Source of the DNA: Enterococcus silesiacus
GTDB taxonomy: Bacteria > Bacillota > Bacilli > Lactobacillales > Enterococcaceae
Assembly: GCA_001465115.1 (NCBI GenBank)
Contig: CP013614.1
Location: 124,001 to 188,000 of the forward strand
Length of the DNA: 64,000 nt
Direction: 5' to 3'
Of the stretch, positions 50,627 to 58,566 are shown piece by piece. Position numbers and translations under genes: made by a program. Under the pieces are notes generated by a model, which saw nothing but the letters and a program-made list of their open reading frames with translations, had not been told where the DNA came from and searched no databases. The number at the start of each line of letters is the position of its first letter. Within the stretch, counting starts at the first letter, position 1.

Positions 50627-50670
50627 AAAGAGAACGAAATAAAACTAAACAATAGTTTTGTCTCGCTCTT
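50627..50670. terminator. Bidirectional terminator between oxidoreductase and galE
   Basis: Imperfect stem of about 17 pairs with AAGAG...CTCTT at its base and A/T runs outside, between convergent genes. Confidence 0.75.
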
Positions 50671-50680
50671 GTTAAATAGT

Positions 50681-51673
50681 TTAAGAATGATACCCGTCTG
50701 GATGGTCCTGATGCCATTTCCAAGCACTATCAATAATCGAATCCAAATTAGTATACTTAGGTTTCCAGCCCAACAAAGCTTCGATTTTTTTACTTGAAGC
50801 GATCAACGAATGGGGATCACCAGCTCTACGCTGACCATATCGAATAGGAATTTTTTTCTGAGTATGCTCTTCAACTTTCTGAATGATCTCTAACGTTGAG
50901 AAACCAACAGAGCTACCTACATTAAAAATAGTGCTATCGTTACCGTTCAATAGATAATCCATCGCCAATAAATGAGCCTCAGCCAAATCTACCACATGCA
51001 CATAATCTCGAACTGTGGTCCCATCTTTCGTATCATAATCATTTCCAAATATAGTAATAAATTCCCTTTTTCCTAATGGTACTTCTAAAACAATGGGAAT
51101 CAGATGTGTTTCTGGCTGATGATCTTCACCGATCATACCAGACAAATCAGCTCCAGCAACGTTGAAATAGCGTAAAACAACATAATTGATACGATAAGCG
51201 GAATGACACCACTGAATAATTTTTTCCATCATTCGTTTACTCTCTCCGTAAGGATTCTTCGGAAAAATATCAGCCGCTTCTGTGATCACCTGCTCACTTG
51301 TATCACCATATACCGCTGCGGTAGAAGAAAAGATGATGTCTTTCACGCTAAATTCATTCATTACTTCTAAAAGAGTGATCAGACCAGCGACATTATTATC
51401 AAAATAAACGAGAGGATCTTTCATAGATTCTTCGACAGACGAATTAGCAGCAAAATGAAAGACAACATCAAAAGGGGTTGCAGTGAAAAGTTCTCTGAGC
51501 AAGGTTTTATCTTTGACATTACCTTCAACAAAGGTTGCTGATTGAGCGACTGCATTAAGATGCCCGGTTTGTAGATTATCTAAAACAACGACGTGATGCT
51601 CCTCCGTATCAACTAATTGTTTGACGACATGGGAACCAATGTAACCTGCTCCTCCGACCACTAAAATATTCAT
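50681..51673 (-). CDS. galE: UDP-glucose 4-epimerase
   Basis: 330-residue SDR-fold epimerase interconverting UDP-glucose and UDP-galactose for the Leloir pathway and cell-wall sugars. NAD loop VGGAGYIGSH at the start, FHFAANSSVEESM, catalytic STAAVYGD and YGESKRMME (Tyr/Lys pair), and VRDYVHVVDLA. The start at 51673 is preceded by AGGAGGG; the frame extends further but without a better site. Transcribed alone, leftward. Confidence 0.96.
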   Translation of the reverse strand: MNILVVGGAGYIGSHVVKQLVDTEEHHVVVLDNLQTGHLNAVAQSATFVEGNVKDKTLLRELFTATPFDVVFHFAANSSVEESMKDPLVYFDNNVAGLITLLEVMNEFSVKDIIFSSTAAVYGDTSEQVITEAADIFPKNPYGESKRMMEKIIQWCHSAYRINYVVLRYFNVAGADLSGMIGEDHQPETHLIPIVLEVPLGKREFITIFGNDYDTKDGTTVRDYVHVVDLAEAHLLAMDYLLNGNDSTIFNVGSSVGFSTLEIIQKVEEHTQKKIPIRYGQRRAGDPHSLIASSKKIEALLGWKPKYTNLDSIIDSAWKWHQDHPDGYHS

Positions 51674-51929
51674 TATTTCCCTCCTAAGTAACATTTCTCT
51701 TCTTATTATAAGTGGCTTACTTTAATAGTCACAGGATTTAAACACTGATTTATGATTTGCTTAATATATCTGGATGTTTCTTAAATGAATGATGTTGCCG
51801 AAAAATGTGCGATAACAAGAAATGTAACATAAAAATTGCTTTTGTAATCATTTAGAGTGTGTGATATTTAAGTTACCATGTAGTCAGGACACTGGGATGA
51901 AAAAATGTTTTTAAGGATAGGATGTCTGT

Positions 51930-52163
51930 ATGAAGATTGGGAAATTATTAAAAGAAAGCAGGGAAAGAAAAAAATTAACACAACAAGAATTAGCGGATAA
52001 GTTCCATGTCACGCGACAAACCGTATCAAGATGGGAAAATGAACAATCGTATCCTAATCTAGATACATTAGTTGAACTAAGCTTCTTTTTTGATTTTTCA
52101 CTTGATGAAATTTTAAAAGGGGATGATCTAGAGGAAAATAAAGAGGATGGAAAGAGTGAATGA
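51930..52163 (+). CDS. Small XRE-family regulator
   Basis: 77 residues: a Cro/C1 helix-turn-helix (LTQQELADKFHVTRQTVSRWENEQSYPNLDTL) and a short acidic tail, with no effector domain. Ribosome site AAGGATAGGA. No partner gene follows; downstream is a strong hairpin. Probably a remnant or stand-alone transcription factor. The spacer 51695-51929 shows only the galE and XRE start regions. Confidence 0.85.
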   Translation: MKIGKLLKESRERKKLTQQELADKFHVTRQTVSRWENEQSYPNLDTLVELSFFFDFSLDEILKGDDLEENKEDGKSE

Positions 52164-52228
52164 TCCCAGAAGATGCTGAGTGAAAGAATCATAAGATCTA
52201 TTGATATCTCGTTGAAATGAAGCAAGCA

Positions 52229-52284
52229 AAATAGGCCGGGTGCTGTATGAAAGTAGAAGAATTCATACAGCATCCGGCCTATTT
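52229..52284. terminator. Long bidirectional terminator hairpin
   Basis: 23-base nearly perfect stem (52229-52251 with 52262-52284, one G-U) with a ten-base loop; A/T runs on both sides. Confidence 0.85.
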
Positions 52285-52297
52285 ACTAACTAAAAAA

Positions 52298-52381
52298 TTA
52301 TTTTTCTAAAATAACGCCCTGCTCATTGACCAAGCCTGATTTTAAAATGCCCCGCTCGTCATAGAGAAAGGTGAAGTTGGT
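52298..52381 (-). pseudogene. C-terminal remnant of a protein gene
   Basis: Between a TAG at 52382 and TAA at 52298 the minus strand encodes 27 residues without a start: TNFTFLYDERGILKSG then LVNEQGVILEK. The GxLKSGxVNxxG pattern recalls bacterial wall-binding repeats. It ends right before the shared hairpin, so it looks like the tail of a gene whose body was deleted. Confidence 0.35.
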
Positions 52382-52493
52382 CTATTTGTTGAGGAAGAAT
52401 TGTGAAGTCTATTCGGTGAGTGTTTTGGATATGGTAGGTAAGATTTTGGGATCGAAGTAACTATAAAAAGCCTAATTATTAGTGGAGGAATAA

Positions 52494-52535
52494 ATGAATC
52501 GATTCATTGGAAAACGAATGCTGAAAAACGTTTGA
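52494..52535 (+). other. Possible 13-residue peptide (NRFIGKRMLKNV)
   Basis: A tiny frame with a strong ribosome site (GTGGAGGAA, good spacing) encodes a basic 13-residue peptide and stops just before the terminator at 52551. Could be a leader peptide or the remaining start of a deleted gene. The rest of 52382-52706 shows no other gene. Confidence 0.3.
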
Positions 52536-52550
52536 GTGAATGAGTTGGAA

Positions 52551-52575
52551 AAAGCCGTTGAGACGGCTTTTTTTA
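52551..52575 (+). terminator. Terminator before the LXG cassette
   Basis: Short stem (AAAGCCGT with ACGGCTTT, four-base loop) followed by seven T. Confidence 0.85.
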
Positions 52576-52706
52576 TTTTAATAGATAAAACAACGTCGTC
52601 AAATAGTAAAATAATCCTATAAAATAGTCATATTTTCCTCTTTTTTATCTATTTCGTTAATGATAAGGTTGTATTATGAAACTAAAAGTTAAAAAGGAGT
52701 TTTAAA

Positions 52707-52961
52707 ATGACGGAAATTAGCACAGACCAGGGTGTTGTAAGTAACCTTACAAATCAATTTACCAGTAGTTTATCAGATGTCTCTTTTTCAACAAAAAAAT
52801 CTTTTTCCTTCTCTCAAAGTTCGGCTGCTTCTGGATTAAAGAGTAGTTTATCTTCTTTATCCTCAAGTATCAGTAATTTTGAAAGCTATGCATCTAGTGA
52901 TGTACAAAAATTGATGACGATCCATCAAGCGATTGAAAAAGCAGAAAGAGGAAAAGGCTAG
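52707..52961 (+). CDS. LXG-associated targeting protein 1 (DUF3130 / TIGR04197 type)
   Basis: 84 residues, small, Ser-rich, all-helical and WXG100-like. The size, the SxSxxSSAASGLKSSL segment and position first in an LXG operon match the DUF3130/TIGR04197 family. Members (Lap1) bind the helical LXG domain and help deliver the toxin to the type VII secretion machine. The next gene starts directly after its stop. AAAAGGAG ribosome site. Confidence 0.8.
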   Translation: MTEISTDQGVVSNLTNQFTSSLSDVSFSTKKSFSFSQSSAASGLKSSLSSLSSSISNFESYASSDVQKLMTIHQAIEKAERGKG

Positions 52962-53333
52962 ATGATGACTGAAGATAAGAAAAGAAAATTGCGGTGGCAG
53001 GCAGATGAAGTAGAAGATCGTGTGAGAGACTTGAAAAAGAAAGAAAATGAAACAACACATCTTATACAGGATATTGTTCGTTTACATCAACGACAAAGAG
53101 AAGTCTTAAATGAAATCCTCTATTACAGCAAAGGAACGCATGCAGAATGTTCGGCAACCATCGATTTAGAGGATTTAGAACAAGAACAGCATTCAATCAT
53201 GCGCCATTTCGAAGAAGGACAAGAAGAATTACATATACTAAGCCAATCAGAACAAAGCAAACAAGAGCAGTTGCAAGAAGACCTCATCCTCCTTCAACGA
53301 AAAGAGAAGGAGGAACAAGATGCCGAAAATTGA
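52962..53333 (+). CDS. LXG-associated targeting protein 2 (DUF3958 type)
   Basis: 123 residues, almost entirely charged helix with heptad-like spacing (a long coiled coil rich in Glu, Gln, Lys). Position between the DUF3130-like gene and the LXG toxin, size and composition fit DUF3958 (Lap2), which binds the toxin N-terminus for type VII export. It overlaps the toxin gene by 14 bases, so the three are translationally coupled. Confidence 0.75.
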   Translation: MMTEDKKRKLRWQADEVEDRVRDLKKKENETTHLIQDIVRLHQRQREVLNEILYYSKGTHAECSATIDLEDLEQEQHSIMRHFEEGQEELHILSQSEQSKQEQLQEDLILLQRKEKEEQDAEN

Positions 53334-54702
53334 TTATAGCGAATGGACTGAACTATCAAGTGAAATCACCACCCAACGCTTAAAAATCGTCAGCCAGTTT
53401 AAATCATTCAACCAAGCTCAGCAACAATTTAGAGGAGCGAAAGAATTATCTGGGACAGGTTGGGATTCTTCTAGAGATTATTTTGACGGTTATACAACGG
53501 TGTCTGAGGCGATCTTTAATGCACTCTATGAAGTCGATGATGCAACAACTGAATATGTCTCGGCTTTTACATCAGAAGTTGGTGCAGCTGAAAATCAGTT
53601 GGATACAGAGCATTTAGAACGATTAAAATCAGAATTAAGAAGCCTACAAGCTGAGAATGATATCTTAATGGAAGCCGCGGCGAAAGCGTTTGAAAATGTT
53701 CCGTTTATCAATAAGTTTTTCATGGAACGAAGTATGCTTGGAAAAGCCAAAGAGATCGAGATTTTAGAAAAGTATCAAACCTTTGAAGCGACGCATGGTG
53801 GCGATTTTTCAGAAGTTCAAACGGTCATATCTTCTATCGAACAAGGCTTAGCGGTACTGGGAAACTCGGGCAATTTTATTGGCGGTGTCAATGGTTATAA
53901 GAAAATTTCATGGAAAGACCAAGACTGGTTTAAAAATATTCAAGCATTTAATGAGAAGAATAAAGAGGACCGTTATGAGATCGTTGTGATTCATGAAGAT
54001 CATGATGGCAAACAGTTTGCGATTTATAAAAATGGAAAACTGGATGAAGGACGAACGCTTGATTATAATAAGTTGTTAGGCAAACAAGATTGGGAAATGT
54101 TGATGAAGCTTGGACCTGAGACAATCAAGATGTTGCTTAATTTAGATGAAGTGGAAGTTTTGCTGGATGATAGATCAAGTACTGGGCAAAAAGTGAAGTC
54201 GAGTATTTTTCTTATTCTGGCAGTTACGCCGGTTGATAAGGTGAAGGATGTTATTAAAGCAGCGAAGTTGATGAAAAAAGGGGATCATTTGTTAGACGGC
54301 GTGAAGTTGACTGCTAAAGAGTTGGACATGTTAAGGGATTTGGAAAAATCTGGTGAACGGGTTAAGATAGTGGAGAGAGGTAGTGAGGTTGGTAAAATAA
54401 ATGTCGATTTTGCTAAAGTGACAGAAACAGCTACCCTACCTAAACGAGGTGGGGAGACAGTTGTTGGACATGCACTACAAAAACATGCTGGGAGAAATCC
54501 TAGTATTTGGGGTGGCGTAAAGGGAAATTCTGAGCAAATAAATAAGACTGCTATGAATCATCTTAATGAAATAATGAATGCACAAGGAGAGTTTAAAATC
54601 GCCAAAGCAAAAAATGGCGTTAATTTTTTAGAAAAATGGTTGCCGGATGGACGAGGTATACGGTTGAACATGGACGGAACTTTTAAAGGATTTATTGATT
54701 AA
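53320..54702 (+). CDS. LXG-domain polymorphic toxin, type VII secreted
   Basis: 460 residues. N-terminal ~200 residues are a helical LXG domain (IDYSEWTELSSEI start; ELSGTGWDSSRDYF carrying the LxG; long helices to ~170). A middle linker region (~200-370) is followed by a C-terminal toxin module of about 85 residues with VGHALQKHAGRNPSIWG, a helix (INKTAMNHLNEIMN) and GRGIRLNMDGTFKGFID. The KH/GRG-x-R/DGxFxGF pattern suggests a BECR-fold ribonuclease, but this is inference. AGGAGG ribosome site. Secretion apparatus genes are not in this window. Confidence 0.88.
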   Translation: MPKIDYSEWTELSSEITTQRLKIVSQFKSFNQAQQQFRGAKELSGTGWDSSRDYFDGYTTVSEAIFNALYEVDDATTEYVSAFTSEVGAAENQLDTEHLERLKSELRSLQAENDILMEAAAKAFENVPFINKFFMERSMLGKAKEIEILEKYQTFEATHGGDFSEVQTVISSIEQGLAVLGNSGNFIGGVNGYKKISWKDQDWFKNIQAFNEKNKEDRYEIVVIHEDHDGKQFAIYKNGKLDEGRTLDYNKLLGKQDWEMLMKLGPETIKMLLNLDEVEVLLDDRSSTGQKVKSSIFLILAVTPVDKVKDVIKAAKLMKKGDHLLDGVKLTAKELDMLRDLEKSGERVKIVERGSEVGKINVDFAKVTETATLPKRGGETVVGHALQKHAGRNPSIWGGVKGNSEQINKTAMNHLNEIMNAQGEFKIAKAKNGVNFLEKWLPDGRGIRLNMDGTFKGFID

Positions 54703-54725
54703 GTTAAATAGGAGAATGAATTTAT

Positions 54726-55172
54726 ATGGAAAATTTAGAATTGATTTTTGAAGATATTAGAGTAAGGGATATTGATACAATTTTTAAGTTTCTAAAATTT
54801 GATGAGCACAATATAAAAAACTCTCATTTCTTTTTGGATAATGCCGATGTTGAATATGCTGATATTTCAAGTTTTACCAATTACTTTAAAACGTCAGGAA
54901 CATGTAATATTTTAATTAGCAGACTAGACTTAGGAATAGAAGTTACAGATGTGTTAATCATTATTTCTTTTGATGAAGTTTTTGGAGATATGACACTTAA
55001 TTTTTCTGAAGCTAATTGGGAAAAGAACGATCTAACTGAAGAAAAGAAAATTGAATTAGTAAAGGAAAAATTAAAACAAATAACAAATGAAATTAACTAT
55101 AAATCAATTATTTTTGGTTACGAACCTGCGGATGAAGAAAATATGCAGCTGATAAATATTGAAAATAAATAA
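54726..55172 (+). CDS. Candidate immunity protein for the LXG toxin
   Basis: 148 residues, soluble and strongly acidic (ELIFEDIRVRDIDTIFKFLKF-type start; EPADEEN near the end). It starts 23 bases after the toxin stop in the place where LXG immunity genes always lie, and its negative charge would suit binding to a basic nuclease domain. Family not recognised; codon use becomes AT-rich from here on. Function is inferred from position. Confidence 0.6.
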   Translation: MENLELIFEDIRVRDIDTIFKFLKFDEHNIKNSHFFLDNADVEYADISSFTNYFKTSGTCNILISRLDLGIEVTDVLIIISFDEVFGDMTLNFSEANWEKNDLTEEKKIELVKEKLKQITNEINYKSIIFGYEPADEENMQLINIENK

Positions 55173-55272
55173 GTGAGATTTCTTTAAAAGAGTACCATAA
55201 TTAGTATTTATATTTAAAGAAGATATAAATGCAGAAATTTATCCTCTAAACTTATATTAGGGAGGTGTTTTA

Positions 55273-56247
55273 ATGAAAATATCAATAATTACGTTAATGA
55301 GGAATGTAGATGTGGACGATACTATTATTTTAGAGAAGTATCAAACTGAGATTAGGAAAGTTAGTGATAATCCTAAATGGTTAGAAGAAATTATTCCAGA
55401 AAAAATGACTAATGAATTTGGGAGCTTAACTCTTGAATCTATGAAAAATAATTGTATAGCCTATACAGAAATTAGCCATTGGACATTAGGAGAACACGAC
55501 TTATCTAATGCTTCGTACACTATAAATAGGTTTTTTGAAAATTTATTACATTGTCTGTGGCTAATTAATGATAATGCCGCTTATATTGAATGCTCCTATG
55601 CTTTTATCAAGGATGGAAATGTCGCAACTTTGTGTAAAAATAGTGGGAGACGGAATATGACTGACTCTAGAGGAGAAATTGTAGACTGTATTCTTACTAA
55701 TGATAGGATCGATACTGCAATAACATTTAAAGAACAACAAGGTAAATTTATAACGAAAGAAATTCAAAAAAGTAAGAAAAGAGTATACAAAGGATTCGCC
55801 ATGTTTAATGATCCTACAGGAAAAAATTATCCTAAATTAAATAGATTTGAAAAAGCTAATCGATTTTTATATGAAGCTAGAACAACTGATTTTTTGGCAT
55901 CAAAACTATCTAATTATATGTCAATATTTGAGACATTATTTGTGACTGGGAAAACTGAAATATCTAAACAAATAAAAAATAAAGTCCCTGTATTTTTAAA
56001 AATAAATTCTAGTAGTGTAAAAATATCAAAAAGTCAACTAAATAAATCTTATGACATTCGGTCAGAGTATGTACATGGATCGCTAGTAAAAACTGAAAAT
56101 GAAATTCAAAAACAGTGTATACTAATTGATGCTGTGATAAGAGAAGTATTTACAATAATTTTAAATAATGATATATATCATGAGATGGTTTTTATGAAAG
56201 ATGATGAACTGGGGAAATTTTTAGAAAAAATAATCAAATATGAATAA
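55273..56247 (+). CDS. HEPN-domain protein (ApeA-like), candidate defence gene
   Basis: 324 residues, cytoplasmic. The C-terminal part reads like an ApeA-type HEPN domain: an early helix with FETLF (E220) and the diagnostic R-x4-H in YDIRSEYVHGS (R263, H268), the catalytic pair of HEPN ribonucleases. The N-terminal ~180 residues are of unknown fold and could be the sensor. AT-rich; ribosome site GGGAGGTG. Flanked by the toxin cassette and a defence-like helicase, bounded by a terminator at 56308. Confidence 0.6.
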   Translation: MKISIITLMRNVDVDDTIILEKYQTEIRKVSDNPKWLEEIIPEKMTNEFGSLTLESMKNNCIAYTEISHWTLGEHDLSNASYTINRFFENLLHCLWLINDNAAYIECSYAFIKDGNVATLCKNSGRRNMTDSRGEIVDCILTNDRIDTAITFKEQQGKFITKEIQKSKKRVYKGFAMFNDPTGKNYPKLNRFEKANRFLYEARTTDFLASKLSNYMSIFETLFVTGKTEISKQIKNKVPVFLKINSSSVKISKSQLNKSYDIRSEYVHGSLVKTENEIQKQCILIDAVIREVFTIILNNDIYHEMVFMKDDELGKFLEKIIKYE

Positions 56248-56307
56248 ATGTAGATAATTAAAACAGATACTAGAATCCTATTTTTTCAGAATGACAATCC
56301 AAAAAAA

Positions 56308-56356
56308 GATCTTAGAATTATTAGACCTAATGTTTAATAATTCTAAGATCCTTTTT
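56308..56356. terminator. Terminator after the HEPN gene
   Basis: Perfect 16-base stem (56308-56323 with 56335-56350) with an 11-base loop and T run; A run on the left makes it bidirectional. Confidence 0.88.
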
Positions 56357-56462
56357 GTTACGCAAAATTAGTCCGTTTCTATCTATAAATTAAAACTTTC
56401 TTACATAAAAGATTCCCTATTTTGAAAATAATTGTTACAATGTGTTTGGGAGAGTGTCGATT

Positions 56463-58196
56463 ATGAATTATGAAGATGATAGTATAAAAATCCAGCTCAA
56501 AGAATATGATTTTTGTGAAAAAGAGGTTGAAAATTTAAAAGATCCTTTTGAAACAAATTATCCTATTTTGTATATCTTATATAATACGGACAAAAAGAAG
56601 ATGCCAGAAGCGTATGTGGGACAAAGTCACCGCTTTGATAAACGAATGTCTGAACATCTAAAAAGTAATAAGAAAGCAATGATGAAGAAAATTGTCATGA
56701 TTGGACATGACACATTGAACGTATCTGCAGCGTTGAATATTGAAACGAATTTGATCAGTTGTTTTATTGCTGATGAAAAATATAAAGTTGAAAATAGAAG
56801 CCAAATCAAAGGCAGTGAATCCCATAATTATTATGATAAAAGATATTATGATGAAGTGCTGTTTCCTAGAATATGGACACGACTTAGAGAGGAAAAAGTT
56901 GTTGAGCATAGCGTCGATTATTTAAGAAATAAAGACACGTTCAAATTATCACCCTTTCGTGGCTTATCACCTGAACAACAAGAGTTAAAAGAAAAAGTAA
57001 TTGATTTCTGCAAACGAAGTTTAACTGATACGGAAAATGAACATCATGTCTTTTTTATTGCAGGAGAAGCAGGAACAGGGAAAAGTGTTGTTTTGAGTTC
57101 CATATTTAAAACGATTCAAGACTTAGCTGAAAAGAAAGCAGACAATGAGTTTGTGGACTTTAATCAGGATAATAATTATCTTTTGGTAAACCATAATGAG
57201 ATGCTGAAAACATATAAGAGTATAGCTGAAAGTTTGCCCAACCTAAAAAAGAAAAATTTTATGAAACCAACAAGCTTTATCAATGGCATTGACAAAGGAA
57301 AACGACAACAAGCAGACATCGTGTTAGTTGACGAATCACATTTACTACTTTCTACGAAAGACAAGTACAATAGTTTTGAATATGAAAACCAATTAGAAGA
57401 GGTCATAAAAAGAAGCAAAGTCACGATTGTTGTATTTGATGAAAAACAAGTTTTAAAGCTAAAAAGTCATTGGAATGTAGATAGTCTTGTTGAAATAAAA
57501 GATAAATACCCAATTCATGAAGAATATCATTTAACGACTCAATTTAGAATGAAAGCCGCTCCTGAAATCGTTCATTGGGTAGATTCATTTGTAGATCGAA
57601 AAATTTTGCCATTTCCTAAAGTTACAAAACGAGAAAAGACTGAAGCAGAAAAAAAATTTGGTGATGAAGAGTTTGATTTTCGCTTTTTCTCTAGCGCCGA
57701 AGATATGCGAATGGAAATAAAAGCCCGAAATCAGAAATCTGGTTTAAGTAGAATCGTTTCAACCTTTGATTATATCCATAAAAAAGATGGTGGAGATTAT
57801 CTTGTTGAAGAAGGCGATTTTTCTGCTCCTTGGAATCGTACGGATTACAAAAGAAGTTGGGCAGAAGAAGAAGCGACGATCAACGAGGTTGGTTCGATTT
57901 ATACAATACAAGGTTTTGATTTGAACTATGTAGGGGTAATTTTAGGGCCTTCGATTGGGTATGATGCTGAAAAGAATGAATTAAAAATTGATATTAATAA
58001 ATACAAAGATTCAGAAGCCTTCAAAAGTCGTGAAGGAATCGAAAATATCGACAAAGTGAAAGAGCAAATCATTTTGAATTCGATCAATGTTTTGTTAAAA
58101 CGAGGAATCAATGGTTTATATATTTACGCAAGTGATGATAAACTGAGAGAGAAGTTAATGACAATTCAAAAGGAGAAATCAACATGGACGAATTAA
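56463..58196 (+). CDS. GIY-YIG nuclease domain fused to a DUF2075/schlafen-type P-loop ATPase
   Basis: 577 residues. N-terminal GIY-YIG-like nuclease domain (YPILYILYN ~33-41; AYVGQS ~50-55; R61, H65), then a superfamily 1-like ATPase: Walker A GEAGTGKS (201-208), Walker B VLVDESHLLL, a Q/R motif TTQFRMK and a C-terminal YTIQGFDLNYVGVILG motif of DUF2075. Such proteins are DNA/RNA helicase-like and are found in defence islands. ATG 56463 is preferred over 56442 (GGGAG upstream). It overlaps the MazG-like gene by 13 bases. Confidence 0.8.
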   Translation: MNYEDDSIKIQLKEYDFCEKEVENLKDPFETNYPILYILYNTDKKKMPEAYVGQSHRFDKRMSEHLKSNKKAMMKKIVMIGHDTLNVSAALNIETNLISCFIADEKYKVENRSQIKGSESHNYYDKRYYDEVLFPRIWTRLREEKVVEHSVDYLRNKDTFKLSPFRGLSPEQQELKEKVIDFCKRSLTDTENEHHVFFIAGEAGTGKSVVLSSIFKTIQDLAEKKADNEFVDFNQDNNYLLVNHNEMLKTYKSIAESLPNLKKKNFMKPTSFINGIDKGKRQQADIVLVDESHLLLSTKDKYNSFEYENQLEEVIKRSKVTIVVFDEKQVLKLKSHWNVDSLVEIKDKYPIHEEYHLTTQFRMKAAPEIVHWVDSFVDRKILPFPKVTKREKTEAEKKFGDEEFDFRFFSSAEDMRMEIKARNQKSGLSRIVSTFDYIHKKDGGDYLVEEGDFSAPWNRTDYKRSWAEEEATINEVGSIYTIQGFDLNYVGVILGPSIGYDAEKNELKIDINKYKDSEAFKSREGIENIDKVKEQIILNSINVLLKRGINGLYIYASDDKLREKLMTIQKEKSTWTN

Positions 58197-58513
58197 TCAA
58201 GAAAATCAATCAATTTAGAGATGATCGTGATTGGCGACAATTTCATAATCCAAAAGATTTAGCAATTTCAATTTCTTTGGAAGCTTCCGAATTACTGGAG
58301 AATTTTCAGTGGAAAACAAGTGAGGAAGCGAAAGAGAAGAATCAGGAGAATATTGAGCAGGAATTGGCGGATGTGTTGATTTATAGTTTGATGTTGGCTT
58401 CTGATTTGGAGTTGGACGTTGAGGGGATTATTGAGAAGAAGTTGGAGTTGAATGATCGGAAGTATCCAGTTGAGAAGAGTAGAGGGAGTAAAGAGAAGTA
58501 CACGGAATTATAA
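58184..58513 (+). CDS. MazG-like nucleotide pyrophosphohydrolase
   Basis: 109-residue all-alpha NTP pyrophosphatase of the MazG/dCTPase-like group. The metal-binding motif is split as usual: SLEASELLE in helix 2 and ELADVLIY in helix 3, preceded by DWRQFHNPKDLA. It hydrolyses (d)NTPs to monophosphates. The 13-base overlap with the GIY-YIG/ATPase gene argues for a functional pair. AAAGGAG ribosome site inside the upstream gene. Confidence 0.85.
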   Translation: MDELIKKINQFRDDRDWRQFHNPKDLAISISLEASELLENFQWKTSEEAKEKNQENIEQELADVLIYSLMLASDLELDVEGIIEKKLELNDRKYPVEKSRGSKEKYTEL

Positions 58514-58566
58514 TTTTATTTTTGAAATGATTTCTAATAATTTTAACTTTTCGAGGGAGCTAGCTT

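Noticed and set aside
52707..55172. LXG region as prophage
   Set aside because: No integrase, capsid or lysis genes; gene order is that of a type VII toxin operon.
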